Source of the DNA: Gemmatimonadota bacterium
Lineage (GTDB): Bacteria > Gemmatimonadota > Gemmatimonadetes > Longimicrobiales > Longimicrobiaceae
Assembly (NCBI GenBank): GCA_031260285.1
Contig: JAIRKD010000055.1
Location: 1-58,662, forward strand
Direction: 5' to 3'
DNA: 58,662 nucleotides
The notes below the pieces were generated by a model. That model made no database searches, was not told where the DNA came from, and saw only the letters and a list, made by a program, of their open reading frames with translations. Position 1 is the first letter of the stretch, and the number at the start of each line of letters is the position of its first letter. Shown here piece by piece: positions 40,586 to 48,621 of this stretch. The translations under genes and the position numbers were made by a program.

Positions 40586-41520
40586 TGGAGCCTCTCGGAG
40601 GAGAACACCGGTCGGGATCAGAAGGGGAGCAGGAACCATCATCCCCTTCACGATCTGATCTGTCGGTGGAACCACGGGCGGAACGTGTGGAAAGGTCCCC
40701 GGACAACAGCCTTCCCTCAGGAGCGGCAGGAAACACCCGTCCGGCGATCGAGATCCGCGACCTGACCATCTCCTACCGCGACCAGCCCGTTCTCTGGGAT
40801 GTGGATCTGGAGGTGCCCCCCGGCGTGCTGATGGCCGTGGTCGGCCCCAACGGCGCGGGGAAGACAACGCTGATCAAGTCCATACTGGGTCTCATCCGCC
40901 CCGCCGCGGGTGAGGTACTCATCAACGGCGGACCCTACCAGGAGCACCGGAAGGAGATCGCCTACGTTCCCCAGCGAGGCAGTGTGGACTGGGACTTCCC
41001 GACCAGCGTCCTTGATGTGGTGATGATGGGTCTCTATGCGCAGATCGGCTGGTTCCGGCGCCCCTCCGCCCGGCATCGCGCCGCGGCACTGGACGCCCTT
41101 GCCCACACAGGCATGGCCGACTTCGCCGGACGGCAGATCTCCCAGCTCTCAGGAGGACAGCAACAGCGGGTCTTCCTCTCCCGGGCGCTGGTCCAGGGAG
41201 CGTCCATCTATATCATGGATGAGCCCTTCCAGGGCGTTGACGCCACCACCGAACGCACCATTGTCGATCTGCTCCAGACCCTCCGCGCCAACGGGAATAC
41301 AGTAGTGGTTGTACATCACGACCTTCAGACAGTCCCGGAATACTTCGACTGGGCGCTCCTGCTGAACGTCCGGCGCATCGCGGCGGGTCCGGTGACGGCG
41401 GTCTTTACGGAAGAGAACCTGCGGGCGACCTACGGCGGCCGTGTCCCCTGGTCACACAACAGAACCGATCAGAGCTTTGTTTCCGATCGTTCCGATCCCT
41501 CCGGCCAGACGCCCGGATGA
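40585..41520 (+). CDS. Metal ABC transporter ATP-binding protein
   Basis: Cytoplasmic ATPase of the MntB/ZnuC/TroB type, 311 residues. Walker [10 protein letters not shown], the Q-loop region [14 protein letters not shown] (family-typical for Mn/Zn transporters), signature [15 protein letters not shown], Walker [13 protein letters not shown] and H-loop VVHHD are all intact. The first ~50 residues are a Ser/Glu/Arg-rich extension without fold, absent from most relatives, and the last ~25 residues are also polar. ATG 40585 is used (overlap TGATG with the preceding stop); an in-frame TTG sits one codon earlier. The stop overlaps the first permease start (ATGA). Confidence 0.93.
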   Translation: MEPLGGEHRSGSEGEQEPSSPSRSDLSVEPRAERVERSPDNSLPSGAAGNTRPAIEIRDLTISYRDQPVLWDVDLEVPPGVLMAVVGPNGAGKTTLIKSILGLIRPAAGEVLINGGPYQEHRKEIAYVPQRGSVDWDFPTSVLDVVMMGLYAQIGWFRRPSARHRAAALDALAHTGMADFAGRQISQLSGGQQQRVFLSRALVQGASIYIMDEPFQGVDATTERTIVDLLQTLRANGNTVVVVHHDLQTVPEYFDWALLLNVRRIAAGPVTAVFTEENLRATYGGRVPWSHNRTDQSFVSDRSDPSGQTPG

Positions 41521-42680
41521 TGATGCTCGCTGTTCAGGCATCCGGAAGCTTCATCGGGCTGGACTTCACACTCCGGACTGTCGCCCTGGGGGCCGCGGTC
41601 CTCGGGGTTGTGAGCGGCACCCTCGGCAGCTGGGCGGTTCTCCGCGGCCGCAGCCTGCTGGGTGACGCAATCTCTCACGCCGCGCTGCCGGGAATCGCCA
41701 TTGCCTTTCTCCTGACCGGGCAGCGGACGCCGCTTACCCTCGCCATCGGAGCGGGAGCCTCCGGCTGGCTCGGCGCGATGCTTATCCTCGGGATCACCGA
41801 CCGGAGCCGTGTACCCCACGACGCGGCGCTTGGGCTTGTCCTGTCTGTCTTCTTCGGCGTGGGGATGGTGCTGCTCACCTTTATCCAGCGCCTCCCCTCG
41901 GGGACCCAGGCGGGGCTGGATACCTTCCTTTTCGGGCAGGCCGCCGCGCTTCTACCGCGCGAAGTCATCATGATGCTGATCCTCGGCGCGGCGGCGATCC
42001 TGGCCACGGTGGTCTTCTGGAAGGAGTTCAAGCTGCTCTCCTTCGATCCCGAATTCGGTCGTTCCATCGGCCTGCCGATGCGGCGGCTGGACTTCTTCCT
42101 GACCTCGCTCCTCGTGGTGGCGATTGTCATCGGGCTCCAGGCCGTCGGGGTGGTGCTGATGAGCGCGATTCTGGTTGCGCCAGCCGCGGCCGCCCGCCAG
42201 TGGTCCAACCGGCTTGAAGTGATCGCCCCGCTGGCGGCTGTATTCGGCGCCGGGGCGGGGGTCACAGGTGCGCTTCTCAGCGCCTCACTTCCGCATACGC
42301 CGACCGGCCCCACCATCGTCCTCTGCGCTGGCGGCATCATGCTGGTCAGCCTGTTTTTTGCGCCGGGCCGAGGTCTCGTCGCCAATGCGATCCGCATGCG
42401 TCGGGTCCGTCGCGGGCTGCGCGACCTCGGCCTGCTGGAAGACCTCTTCACCCTGGCCCGGAAACACGCCGACCCGCTGCACCCGCACCGGACCGCGGTG
42501 CTCCGGGCCATGACCTCCACGCCGGAAACCGTCAGCCCGGGCCTGCGCCATCTTGAACAGCGCGGATGGGCGCGCCGGACCGGCCCCGACAGCTGGGGCC
42601 TTACCCCCGGCGGGTGGGAAGCCGCGCTCACCCGCTTCGGCCCGAACGGCGACCAACAGCCGGGAAGGAACCCCGCGTGA
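41517..42680 (+). CDS. Metal ABC transporter permease 1, with C-terminal winged-helix-like extension
   Basis: Membrane permease of the ABC-3 family (MntC/TroC/ZnuB type), eight or nine helices in residues 1-285, with the family segments [23 protein letters not shown] and [22 protein letters not shown]. Residues about 290-387 form a cytoplasmic extension not found in the short permeases: [40 protein letters not shown] and [12 protein letters not shown] have the helix-helix-wing spacing of a winged helix. TroC-like permeases fused to DtxR-like domains are known, so a role in gating or metal feedback is plausible. The stop overlaps the next GTG start (GTGA). Confidence 0.9.
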   Translation: MMMLAVQASGSFIGLDFTLRTVALGAAVLGVVSGTLGSWAVLRGRSLLGDAISHAALPGIAIAFLLTGQRTPLTLAIGAGASGWLGAMLILGITDRSRVPHDAALGLVLSVFFGVGMVLLTFIQRLPSGTQAGLDTFLFGQAAALLPREVIMMLILGAAAILATVVFWKEFKLLSFDPEFGRSIGLPMRRLDFFLTSLLVVAIVIGLQAVGVVLMSAILVAPAAAARQWSNRLEVIAPLAAVFGAGAGVTGALLSASLPHTPTGPTIVLCAGGIMLVSLFFAPGRGLVANAIRMRRVRRGLRDLGLLEDLFTLARKHADPLHPHRTAVLRAMTSTPETVSPGLRHLEQRGWARRTGPDSWGLTPGGWEAALTRFGPNGDQQPGRNPA

Positions 42681-43810
42681 CCCACATCCGGCTTGAAATC
42701 CAGCTGATCGCTCTGGTCACCGCGATTGCATGTGCGCTTCCCGGCGCCTTCCTGATGCTGCGCCGGATCTCCATGCTCAGCGACGCGATCAGCCATGCCG
42801 TTCTGCCGGGGATCGTGATTGCTTTCTTCTTCACCGGTAACCTGAACTCACCCCTCCTCATCCTTGCTGCCGCCGCGTCAGGGATCATCACCGCGGCCCT
42901 GATCGAACTGCTCAGCCGGACCCGCCGGGTAGGTCAGGACGCGGCCATCGGGCTTGTCTTCCCCTCCCTCTTCTCGATCGGCGTCATTCTCATCGCGCGC
43001 TATGCGAGTGACGTCCATCTGGACGTGGATGCCGTACTCCTCGGCGAACTGGCCTTTGCGCCCTTCGACCGCATCGTCCTGGGTGGCACAGATATCGGCC
43101 CCCGCGCGCTCTGGGTGACCGGGACCATTCTGGCGATCAACGTCTCTTTTGTTCTCGTCTTCTTCAAGGAACTGAAGCTTTCCACCTTTGATCCCGCGCT
43201 CGCCGCAACCCTCGGTTTCAGCCCGGTGCTCCTGCACTACCTCCTGATGGCGGTTGTCTCCGTCACCGCCGTGGGAGCGTTTGATGCCGTCGGATCGGTG
43301 CTTGTGGTTGCGTTCATCATCGGACCACCCGCGGCCGCGTTCCTGCTGACCGACCGGCTCTCGATGCTTCTCGTCCTGAGCGCGGGGATCGGTGCATGCG
43401 CCGCGGTGGGCGGCTATTGGCTGGCGTTTCTGCTCGACGCCTCCATCGCGGGGTCCATGGCCAGCTGCGTGGGGCTGCTCTTCCTTCTCTCTCTCACCTT
43501 TGCTCCCCGGCACGGGATGGTCGCAGCTGCCCGCCACCGGAAGCTCCAGCGCCGGCAGTTCACCCGGCAGATGCTTCTCGTCCACCTCCTTCACCATGAA
43601 GGATCTCCGGAAGAAGAGATCGAATGCCGCTGTGATCACCTTTGCGAACATCTGCGCTGGGACAGCCGTACCTCGTCCCGTGTGATCCGCTCCGCCCTTC
43701 ACGATCACCTGATCGAACAGAACGGCGAGAAGCTCCTCCTCACCCGGGCGGGACGCTCCACCGCCCGCGAAGCGTTATCCGGGACCGTTCCAGCCGGATC
43801 ACTGGTATGA
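42677..43810 (+). CDS. Metal ABC transporter permease 2, with C-terminal winged-helix-like extension
   Basis: Second ABC-3 permease, 377 residues. Helices occupy about 1-278; ISMLSDAISHAVLPGIVIAF and FFKELKLSTFDPALAATLGF are the family blocks. The cytoplasmic tail (about 279-377) begins with the basic linker RHRKLQRRQFTRQ and continues LLVHLLHHEGSPEEEIECRC, HLRWDSRTSSRVIRSALHDH and GEKLLLTRAGRSTAREAL, again winged-helix-like and containing a Cys/His-rich stretch (ECRCDHLCEHL) that might bind metal. A GTG start at 42677 overlapping the previous stop, with AAGGA nine bases upstream, is chosen over an earlier in-frame start at 42566. It is the last gene of the operon; only an imperfect hairpin follows. 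Confidence 0.9.
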   Translation: MTHIRLEIQLIALVTAIACALPGAFLMLRRISMLSDAISHAVLPGIVIAFFFTGNLNSPLLILAAAASGIITAALIELLSRTRRVGQDAAIGLVFPSLFSIGVILIARYASDVHLDVDAVLLGELAFAPFDRIVLGGTDIGPRALWVTGTILAINVSFVLVFFKELKLSTFDPALAATLGFSPVLLHYLLMAVVSVTAVGAFDAVGSVLVVAFIIGPPAAAFLLTDRLSMLLVLSAGIGACAAVGGYWLAFLLDASIAGSMASCVGLLFLLSLTFAPRHGMVAAARHRKLQRRQFTRQMLLVHLLHHEGSPEEEIECRCDHLCEHLRWDSRTSSRVIRSALHDHLIEQNGEKLLLTRAGRSTAREALSGTVPAGSLV

Positions 43811-44395
43811 ACCGGTCCCTCTCTTCGACCTGACGGGTCCGGATTGCAGTCCAGCCGGATCACCAGTCTGAGCATCAGGGGAGATCATCGGGGGGCGACT
43901 ACCGGGCCATCCCCGAAGCAATCACCGGGAACGATCACCCACCCGGATGACGGGCAACCATTCCCCCGTCCGGAACATCCAATCTGATCATGATCAGCCG
44001 TCTCGCGTTTCCTGTTGTCATCACATTGGATAACCCGGCGGGAGCCCCGTGGAGGCGGCCCGTATTGACCGGCTCCTGATCGGCTGTACATTGACAAAAT
44101 CAGCTTCCGTGGATGATTCCGGCGACGCGTCGTCAGCTGACGCGACCGGACGTCGTTCGCGAGGGTGTGTAAAGCGGGGGTAAAGCACCTCTGAAAACAC
44201 CTCTGGCTGTAGAGCACCTTCGGAGGTCCGTTGCTGATGCCGGGCGTACACCCCGTCCGGCCGTTCCCGCTTCCGTCCCGCAGCCGCCACCCCCCGGAGA
44301 AGTCCGGGGTACAATCACGACGGTCCGATTCGCGCATAGGATACGCGCGTTTCCACGCCCCGCGGTTCCGCTCACCGCGTACCGAGGAGACCTTG
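43811..44395. other. Long intergenic region before the DUF4159 cluster
   Basis: 585 bases separate the metal operon from the large envelope cluster. I see no gene. A perfect -35 TTGACA lies at 44091-44096 but no good -10 follows at 17 bases (TGATTC); TACAAT at about 44310-44315 is another possible -10. A 12-base palindrome CGTCAGCTGACG is at 44131-44142. A short CCAGCCGGATCAC word is repeated at about 43792 and 43852. The promoter of the cluster must be here. Confidence 0.5.
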
Positions 44396-45265
44396 ATGAA
44401 GACGTTTTCCATAGGGATTCTCCTCCTCGCGCCGCTGATCGCCGCGGGCGCGGTGTCCCGGAACGGAGCGGCCGCCGGGACTGCCGGAGAAACGCATGCC
44501 ACGGCTTTCAGGACGGCGAGTTCCGCGGCTGATCAGTTCCCCCGCCAGTCCCGGGGTGGCTTCTATGGTGCCGAGGGAGACGAAGACGAGACGTACAGCT
44601 TCTACTTCTCCCGCGCCGCCTACGGAAGCGGGGGTCGTTTTGGGCGTTCTGCGTGGGCCACCGACTATCCCGACGCTGATGTCTGGATCACCAACGTCCT
44701 CCGTCGCCTCACCGGTGTGGACGTGGCGCCTTACGATCATGTCGTGCGCCTCGATGATCCGAAGCTGCGGCGCTTCCCCTTCCTCTATGCAGTAGAGGTC
44801 GGTTCCATGGGGCTCGCGCCCGCCGAGGTACAGGGACTGCGTGAGTACCTCCTCGCGGGGGGGTTCCTGATGGTGGATGACTTCTGGGGCGCGGGACAGT
44901 GGGAGAACTTCGAATGGGAGATCGGTCAGGTTCTGCCGGAGTATCCGATCGTGGAAATCCCTCTCGACCATGAGATCTTCTCCTCGTATTACGCAATCAG
45001 AGAGGTGATTCAGGTCCCCAACGTCAATAACGGGATCGCGGTCGGGATGGGAGCGCCGGGGGCGCGAACGGAAGAGTGTCCGGGGTGTTCTCCCCATATC
45101 TTCGGGATTCTGGATGACAAGGACCGGCTCCTCGTGATCATCAACTGGAACTCGGACCTCGGCGACGCCTGGGAACACGCGGAAAACCAGCGTTATCCGC
45201 TTATGTACTCGACTTACGCGTATCAGGTGGCGGCGAACTTCATCATCTACGCGATGACGCACTGA
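44396..45265 (+). CDS. DUF4159 family exported protein
   Basis: 289-residue protein with an N-terminal hydrophobic signal (MKTFSIGILLLAPLIAAGAV). The DUF4159 domain starts at about 50 (YSFYFSRAAYGSGG, AWATDYPDADVWITNVLRRL) and includes FPFLYAVEVGSMGLAPAEVQ, LREYLLAGGFLMVDDFWGAG and EIPLDHEIFSSYY, ending with YAYQVAANFIIYAMTH. The fold is related to class I glutamine amidotransferase-like and often sits next to vWA and MoxR genes. Function unknown. ATG 44396 is preceded by GAGGAG at good spacing; earlier in-frame starts lack it. It opens the large plus-strand cluster that runs to the end of the window. Confidence 0.88.
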   Translation: MKTFSIGILLLAPLIAAGAVSRNGAAAGTAGETHATAFRTASSAADQFPRQSRGGFYGAEGDEDETYSFYFSRAAYGSGGRFGRSAWATDYPDADVWITNVLRRLTGVDVAPYDHVVRLDDPKLRRFPFLYAVEVGSMGLAPAEVQGLREYLLAGGFLMVDDFWGAGQWENFEWEIGQVLPEYPIVEIPLDHEIFSSYYAIREVIQVPNVNNGIAVGMGAPGARTEECPGCSPHIFGILDDKDRLLVIINWNSDLGDAWEHAENQRYPLMYSTYAYQVAANFIIYAMTH

Positions 45266-45277
45266 TCCGGCGGCGGA

Positions 45278-45294
45278 CGGCCCTTTCCGGGCCG
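45278..45294 (+). other. Short RNA hairpin between DUF4159 and vWA genes
   Basis: CGGCCC (45278-45283) and GGGCCG (45289-45294) pair around five bases. No U-run follows, so it could moderate transcript stability between the two genes instead of ending transcription. Confidence 0.35.
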
Positions 45295-45328
45295 CCACGG
45301 CAGAATCGACGCAAACGGAAATATCAGC

Positions 45329-47599
45329 ATGGCTCTGGGCATCTGGCAGTTCTTTCTGAAGTATCCGCCGCTCGTGTACGAGAAGGGCCGGATCGTCTTC
45401 CTCTCTCCGCTTCCGGGGTGGCTCCTCCTCGCAGCGGTGGTGGTCGCGGTGGTGGCGGGTATCAGTTACTTCCGGCGCGGCGCCACTCTGCCCCTGCCCG
45501 ACCGGCTGGGGCTCATCGCGCTGCGCGGAGGGCTGCTGGCGCTCCTCCTGGTGCTGCTTCTCCGGCCGACACTCCAGGTGCCTGTCGCCGTTCCCCAGGA
45601 GAACTACCTGGGCATCCTCGTGGACGACTCCCGCAGCATGATGGTCGCGGACGGCAGCGCGACCAGCCGGGGTGATGAGATCCTCTCCACACTGAACACC
45701 GAGCTGCTCGCAAAGCTCTCCGAACACTTCCGGCTCCGCATCTTCCGGTTTTCGGGAGACGCGACCCGGATCGAAACAGTCGGCGACCTGACCTTCAACG
45801 GAGGTGAAACCCGGATCGGACGGGCGCTTGATCAGGCGCGCAACGAACTTGCGGGCGTACCCATCGCGGGACTTGTTGTTGTCAGCGACGGCGCAGACCA
45901 GTCCGAGGCGGAGCTGAACGAAACGCTGATCAGCCTGCGCACCAGCTCCGTACCCGTCTATACCGTTGGCGTGGGGCGCGAAGCCTTTGCCCGCGACGTT
46001 GAGATCCGCCGCGTCTCCAGCCCCCGCTCTGTCCTCAAGGGGACCTCCACGATGGTGGATATCGTGGTTGCCCAGACCGGATACGCCGGGAAGACGGTGC
46101 CTCTCATCGTGGAGGACCAGGGCCGAGTGGTCAGCTCGCAGGATGTGGTTCTTCCGGCGGACGGCACTCCCGCGACCGTCCGGGTGAACTTCACGGCGGA
46201 AGAAGCTGGCTGGCGCCGGTTCCGGTTCCGCGTTCCCCTTCAGGACGGCGAACTGGTGACCGCGAACAACGATCGGAACGCACTGATCGAGGTCCGCGAG
46301 GGACGTCAGAAGATCCTCTACTTTGAGGGCGAACCCCGGTTTGAGGTGAAGTTCCTGCGTCGCGCGGTGGATGAAGACGAGGAGCTCCAGCTGGTTGTTC
46401 TGCAGCGTACAGCGGAGAACAAGTTCCTCCGCCTGGCCGTGGACGACAGCGAGGAGCTCGCGGATGGATTCCCGATCACCCGGGAAGAGCTCTTCCAGTA
46501 CCGGGCTCTTGTGATCGGCAGCGTGGAAGCAAGCTTCTTCTCCCGCGAGCAGATGCGGATGATCGTCGAGTTTGTGAACGAGCGCGGCGGCAGCGTACTC
46601 TTCCTCGGCGGCAAGCGGGCGTTCTCCGAAGGTGGATACGCCGGCACTCCGCTCGCCGACCTGATGCCCGTTGAGCTCAACGAGAGAGGGGACCCGGGTT
46701 ACTACCGGGAGCTGAAGGTGGCTCCCACCCGCGCGGGCCTCACCAGCGCGGCACTGCAGCTTGATCCGGATCCGGCGGTCTCCGCCAGCATATGGGCGGG
46801 CCTTCCCGAGCTTTCGACCTTCAACCAGCTCACCCGGCTGAAGCCCGGCGCAACAGCGCTGCTCACCGGTTCCGGACCAAGTGTTCCGGAAGGTCAGATT
46901 GTTCTCGCGTCACAGCGCTTCGGCCGCGGGCTGGCGCTTGCCCTGCCCGTCCAGGATACCTGGATCTGGCAGATGCACTCGTCCATTCCCCTGGAAGACC
47001 AGACCCACGAGACCTTCTGGCGGCAGATCATGCGCTGGATGGTCAACGAGGTTCCGGACCAGATGACGCTGACCACTTCAGCCGAGCCGGCGGCGCTGAA
47101 CCAGACGGTCCAGATCAGCGCTGACCTGCGCGACAAGGGCTTCCAGCGCATCAACGACGCGCTTGTCTCGGCCCTCATCGAGTCGGCGGATGGCACAACC
47201 AACGAACTGCCGCTGCGCTGGACGAACCGGCGTGACGGTGAATACGAAGGCGCCTTTGTGCCGCTCGCCAGCGGCCTCCACCAGATCCGCGTCCAGGCGG
47301 TACGGGGAGACTCAACCGTCGCCAGCGCTCTGCTCACGCTTGATGCGGTAGAGGACAACGGCGAATTCTTCAACGCCCAGATGCGCTCTCCGCTTCTCCG
47401 CCGTATCGCGGATGAAACGGGAGGCCGGTTCTACACTCTATCTGACATCAACCGCCTCCCTGAGGAAGTCGACTTCTCCGGCAGCGGAATCACCCGCGTC
47501 GAGAGCTACGACCTCTGGGATATGCCCCTGGTCTTCCTCCTCATCATCATGCTGGTTGGCGGTGAGTGGGGACTCCGGCGACTGAGAGGACTCCCGTGA
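45329..47599 (+). CDS. Membrane vWA / glutamine-amidotransferase-like protein
   Basis: 756-residue membrane protein. Two N-terminal helices (about 31-47 and 62-79) precede a von Willebrand A domain starting YLGILVDDSRSMM with the MIDAS motif D99-x-S101-x-S103 and later VVVSDGADQSEAE. An Ig-like region follows (about 205-325), then a class I amidotransferase-like domain (about 330-590; GSVLFLGGKRAFSEGGYAG), a beta-rich part, and a C-terminal helix (about 730-745). This arrangement is found in large BatA-related proteins linked to MoxR ATPases. The soluble bulk should be periplasmic. The next gene begins at a GTG overlapping this stop. Partner in the cluster is probably MoxR and the DUF58 protein. 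Confidence 0.85.
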   Translation: MALGIWQFFLKYPPLVYEKGRIVFLSPLPGWLLLAAVVVAVVAGISYFRRGATLPLPDRLGLIALRGGLLALLLVLLLRPTLQVPVAVPQENYLGILVDDSRSMMVADGSATSRGDEILSTLNTELLAKLSEHFRLRIFRFSGDATRIETVGDLTFNGGETRIGRALDQARNELAGVPIAGLVVVSDGADQSEAELNETLISLRTSSVPVYTVGVGREAFARDVEIRRVSSPRSVLKGTSTMVDIVVAQTGYAGKTVPLIVEDQGRVVSSQDVVLPADGTPATVRVNFTAEEAGWRRFRFRVPLQDGELVTANNDRNALIEVREGRQKILYFEGEPRFEVKFLRRAVDEDEELQLVVLQRTAENKFLRLAVDDSEELADGFPITREELFQYRALVIGSVEASFFSREQMRMIVEFVNERGGSVLFLGGKRAFSEGGYAGTPLADLMPVELNERGDPGYYRELKVAPTRAGLTSAALQLDPDPAVSASIWAGLPELSTFNQLTRLKPGATALLTGSGPSVPEGQIVLASQRFGRGLALALPVQDTWIWQMHSSIPLEDQTHETFWRQIMRWMVNEVPDQMTLTTSAEPAALNQTVQISADLRDKGFQRINDALVSALIESADGTTNELPLRWTNRRDGEYEGAFVPLASGLHQIRVQAVRGDSTVASALLTLDAVEDNGEFFNAQMRSPLLRRIADETGGRFYTLSDINRLPEEVDFSGSGITRVESYDLWDMPLVFLLIIMLVGGEWGLRRLRGLP

Positions 47600-48621
47600 C
47601 AGCTATTTCCGGCCCCGGCAACAGGGGCTCTGTGATGTCTCTGATCCGGACCGCGACAAGGTTGAGGAAACCCTCCTCCTCGCGATCCACAGCCATGCTC
47701 TTCGCGGCGGCTCTTGCGGTCACCCCTTCGGTGGCCGCGGCACAGGCGCAGCTGCTCATCATCGGCGGGCTGGGCGGTGAACCCCGTTACGTGGACGACT
47801 TCCACCGCTGGGGAACCGCGCTGGTTGACGCCGCGCGGGGACGCATGGGCCTCCCCGCGGAGAATGTGATCTTTCTCTCCGAAGATCCCGCCCGCGACCC
47901 GACGCGCATCAACGGCGAATCACGGCGCGAAAATATCGAAAGCGCCATGCGTGATATGGCCCGGCGGGCCGCTCCCGAAGATCGAATCATGATTGTCATC
48001 TTCGGGCATGGCAGCTCCGATACCCGCGGCTCCCGGGTCAATCTGCCCGGTCCGGATATCACCGCGAAGGAATACGGAGAGCTGCTCGGGGTCTTCGGAA
48101 GCCGGCCGGTGGCGTTTGTGAATACCGCCAGCGCCAGCGGTGACTTCGCAGACGTCCTCGCCGGACCGAACCGCGTGATCATCACCGCAACCCGCTCGGG
48201 GCTCGAAAAGAACGAAACGAAGTTCGGCGGTTTTTTTGTTGATGCATTTGCCCGTGACGGGGCAGACGCGGACCGCAACGGCCGTGTCACCCTGCGCGAA
48301 GCGTTTGACTATGCCCTTCGCGAAACCCGACGGGCGTACGAGATGGCCAGCCAGCTGCAGATGGAGAACGCCCGGATTGAAGGGGACTCCACCTTCATCA
48401 CCGTCTTCAGCATCCAGAACACCTCCGCCGCGCCCACGGGCGCTTCGGTTGAAACGGAAGCGCTCTTTGCGCGCCGGCGTGAACTCGAGGCATCCGTGGA
48501 TGCCCTCCGGCTCCGCTCCGGCCAGATGGACCCCGCTGAGTACGCGGCGGAGTTCGAACGTCTCCTCCTGGAGCTGGCCCGGGTGAACCAGAGTATCCAG
48601 GCGGCGGGGGGTACAGAGTAA
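47596..48621 (+). CDS. Caspase/legumain-fold protein lacking the catalytic cysteine
   Basis: 341-residue exported protein (hydrophobic signal ending AAAQA). Order of elements follows the clan CD (C13/C14) fold: strand LLIIGGLGGEPRY, SRRENIESAMRDMARRA, the catalytic-type His in IMIVIFGHGSSD (His138), then VAFVNTASASGDF where active relatives have a Cys (DACxSG); here the position is Ser179. Further on, DADRNGRVTLRE (224-235) is a perfect EF-hand-type calcium loop. The C-terminal 80 residues form a coiled coil (RRRELEASVDALRLRSGQMD). It may be an inactive, calcium-sensing scaffold or a Ser-dependent variant. GTG 47596 is chosen (GTGA overlap and GAGAGGA upstream). The stop overlaps the next ATG (TAATG). 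Confidence 0.8.
   Translation: MTAISGPGNRGSVMSLIRTATRLRKPSSSRSTAMLFAAALAVTPSVAAAQAQLLIIGGLGGEPRYVDDFHRWGTALVDAARGRMGLPAENVIFLSEDPARDPTRINGESRRENIESAMRDMARRAAPEDRIMIVIFGHGSSDTRGSRVNLPGPDITAKEYGELLGVFGSRPVAFVNTASASGDFADVLAGPNRVIITATRSGLEKNETKFGGFFVDAFARDGADADRNGRVTLREAFDYALRETRRAYEMASQLQMENARIEGDSTFITVFSIQNTSAAPTGASVETEALFARRRELEASVDALRLRSGQMDPAEYAAEFERLLLELARVNQSIQAAGGTE

Noticed and set aside
41675-42796. 373-codon antisense frame over the permease genes
   Set aside because: Composition (Ser/Arg/Pro-rich) and full overlap with transmembrane permeases mark it as a shadow.
44131-44142. 12-base palindrome as operator of the DUF4159 cluster
   Set aside because: Perfect palindromes of this length are expected several times by chance in a window of this size, and it is not placed on a convincing promoter.
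44372-45727. 451-codon antisense frame across DUF4159 and vWA genes
   Set aside because: Overlaps two recognisable genes, has no domain or ribosome site, and follows the codon pattern of a shadow.
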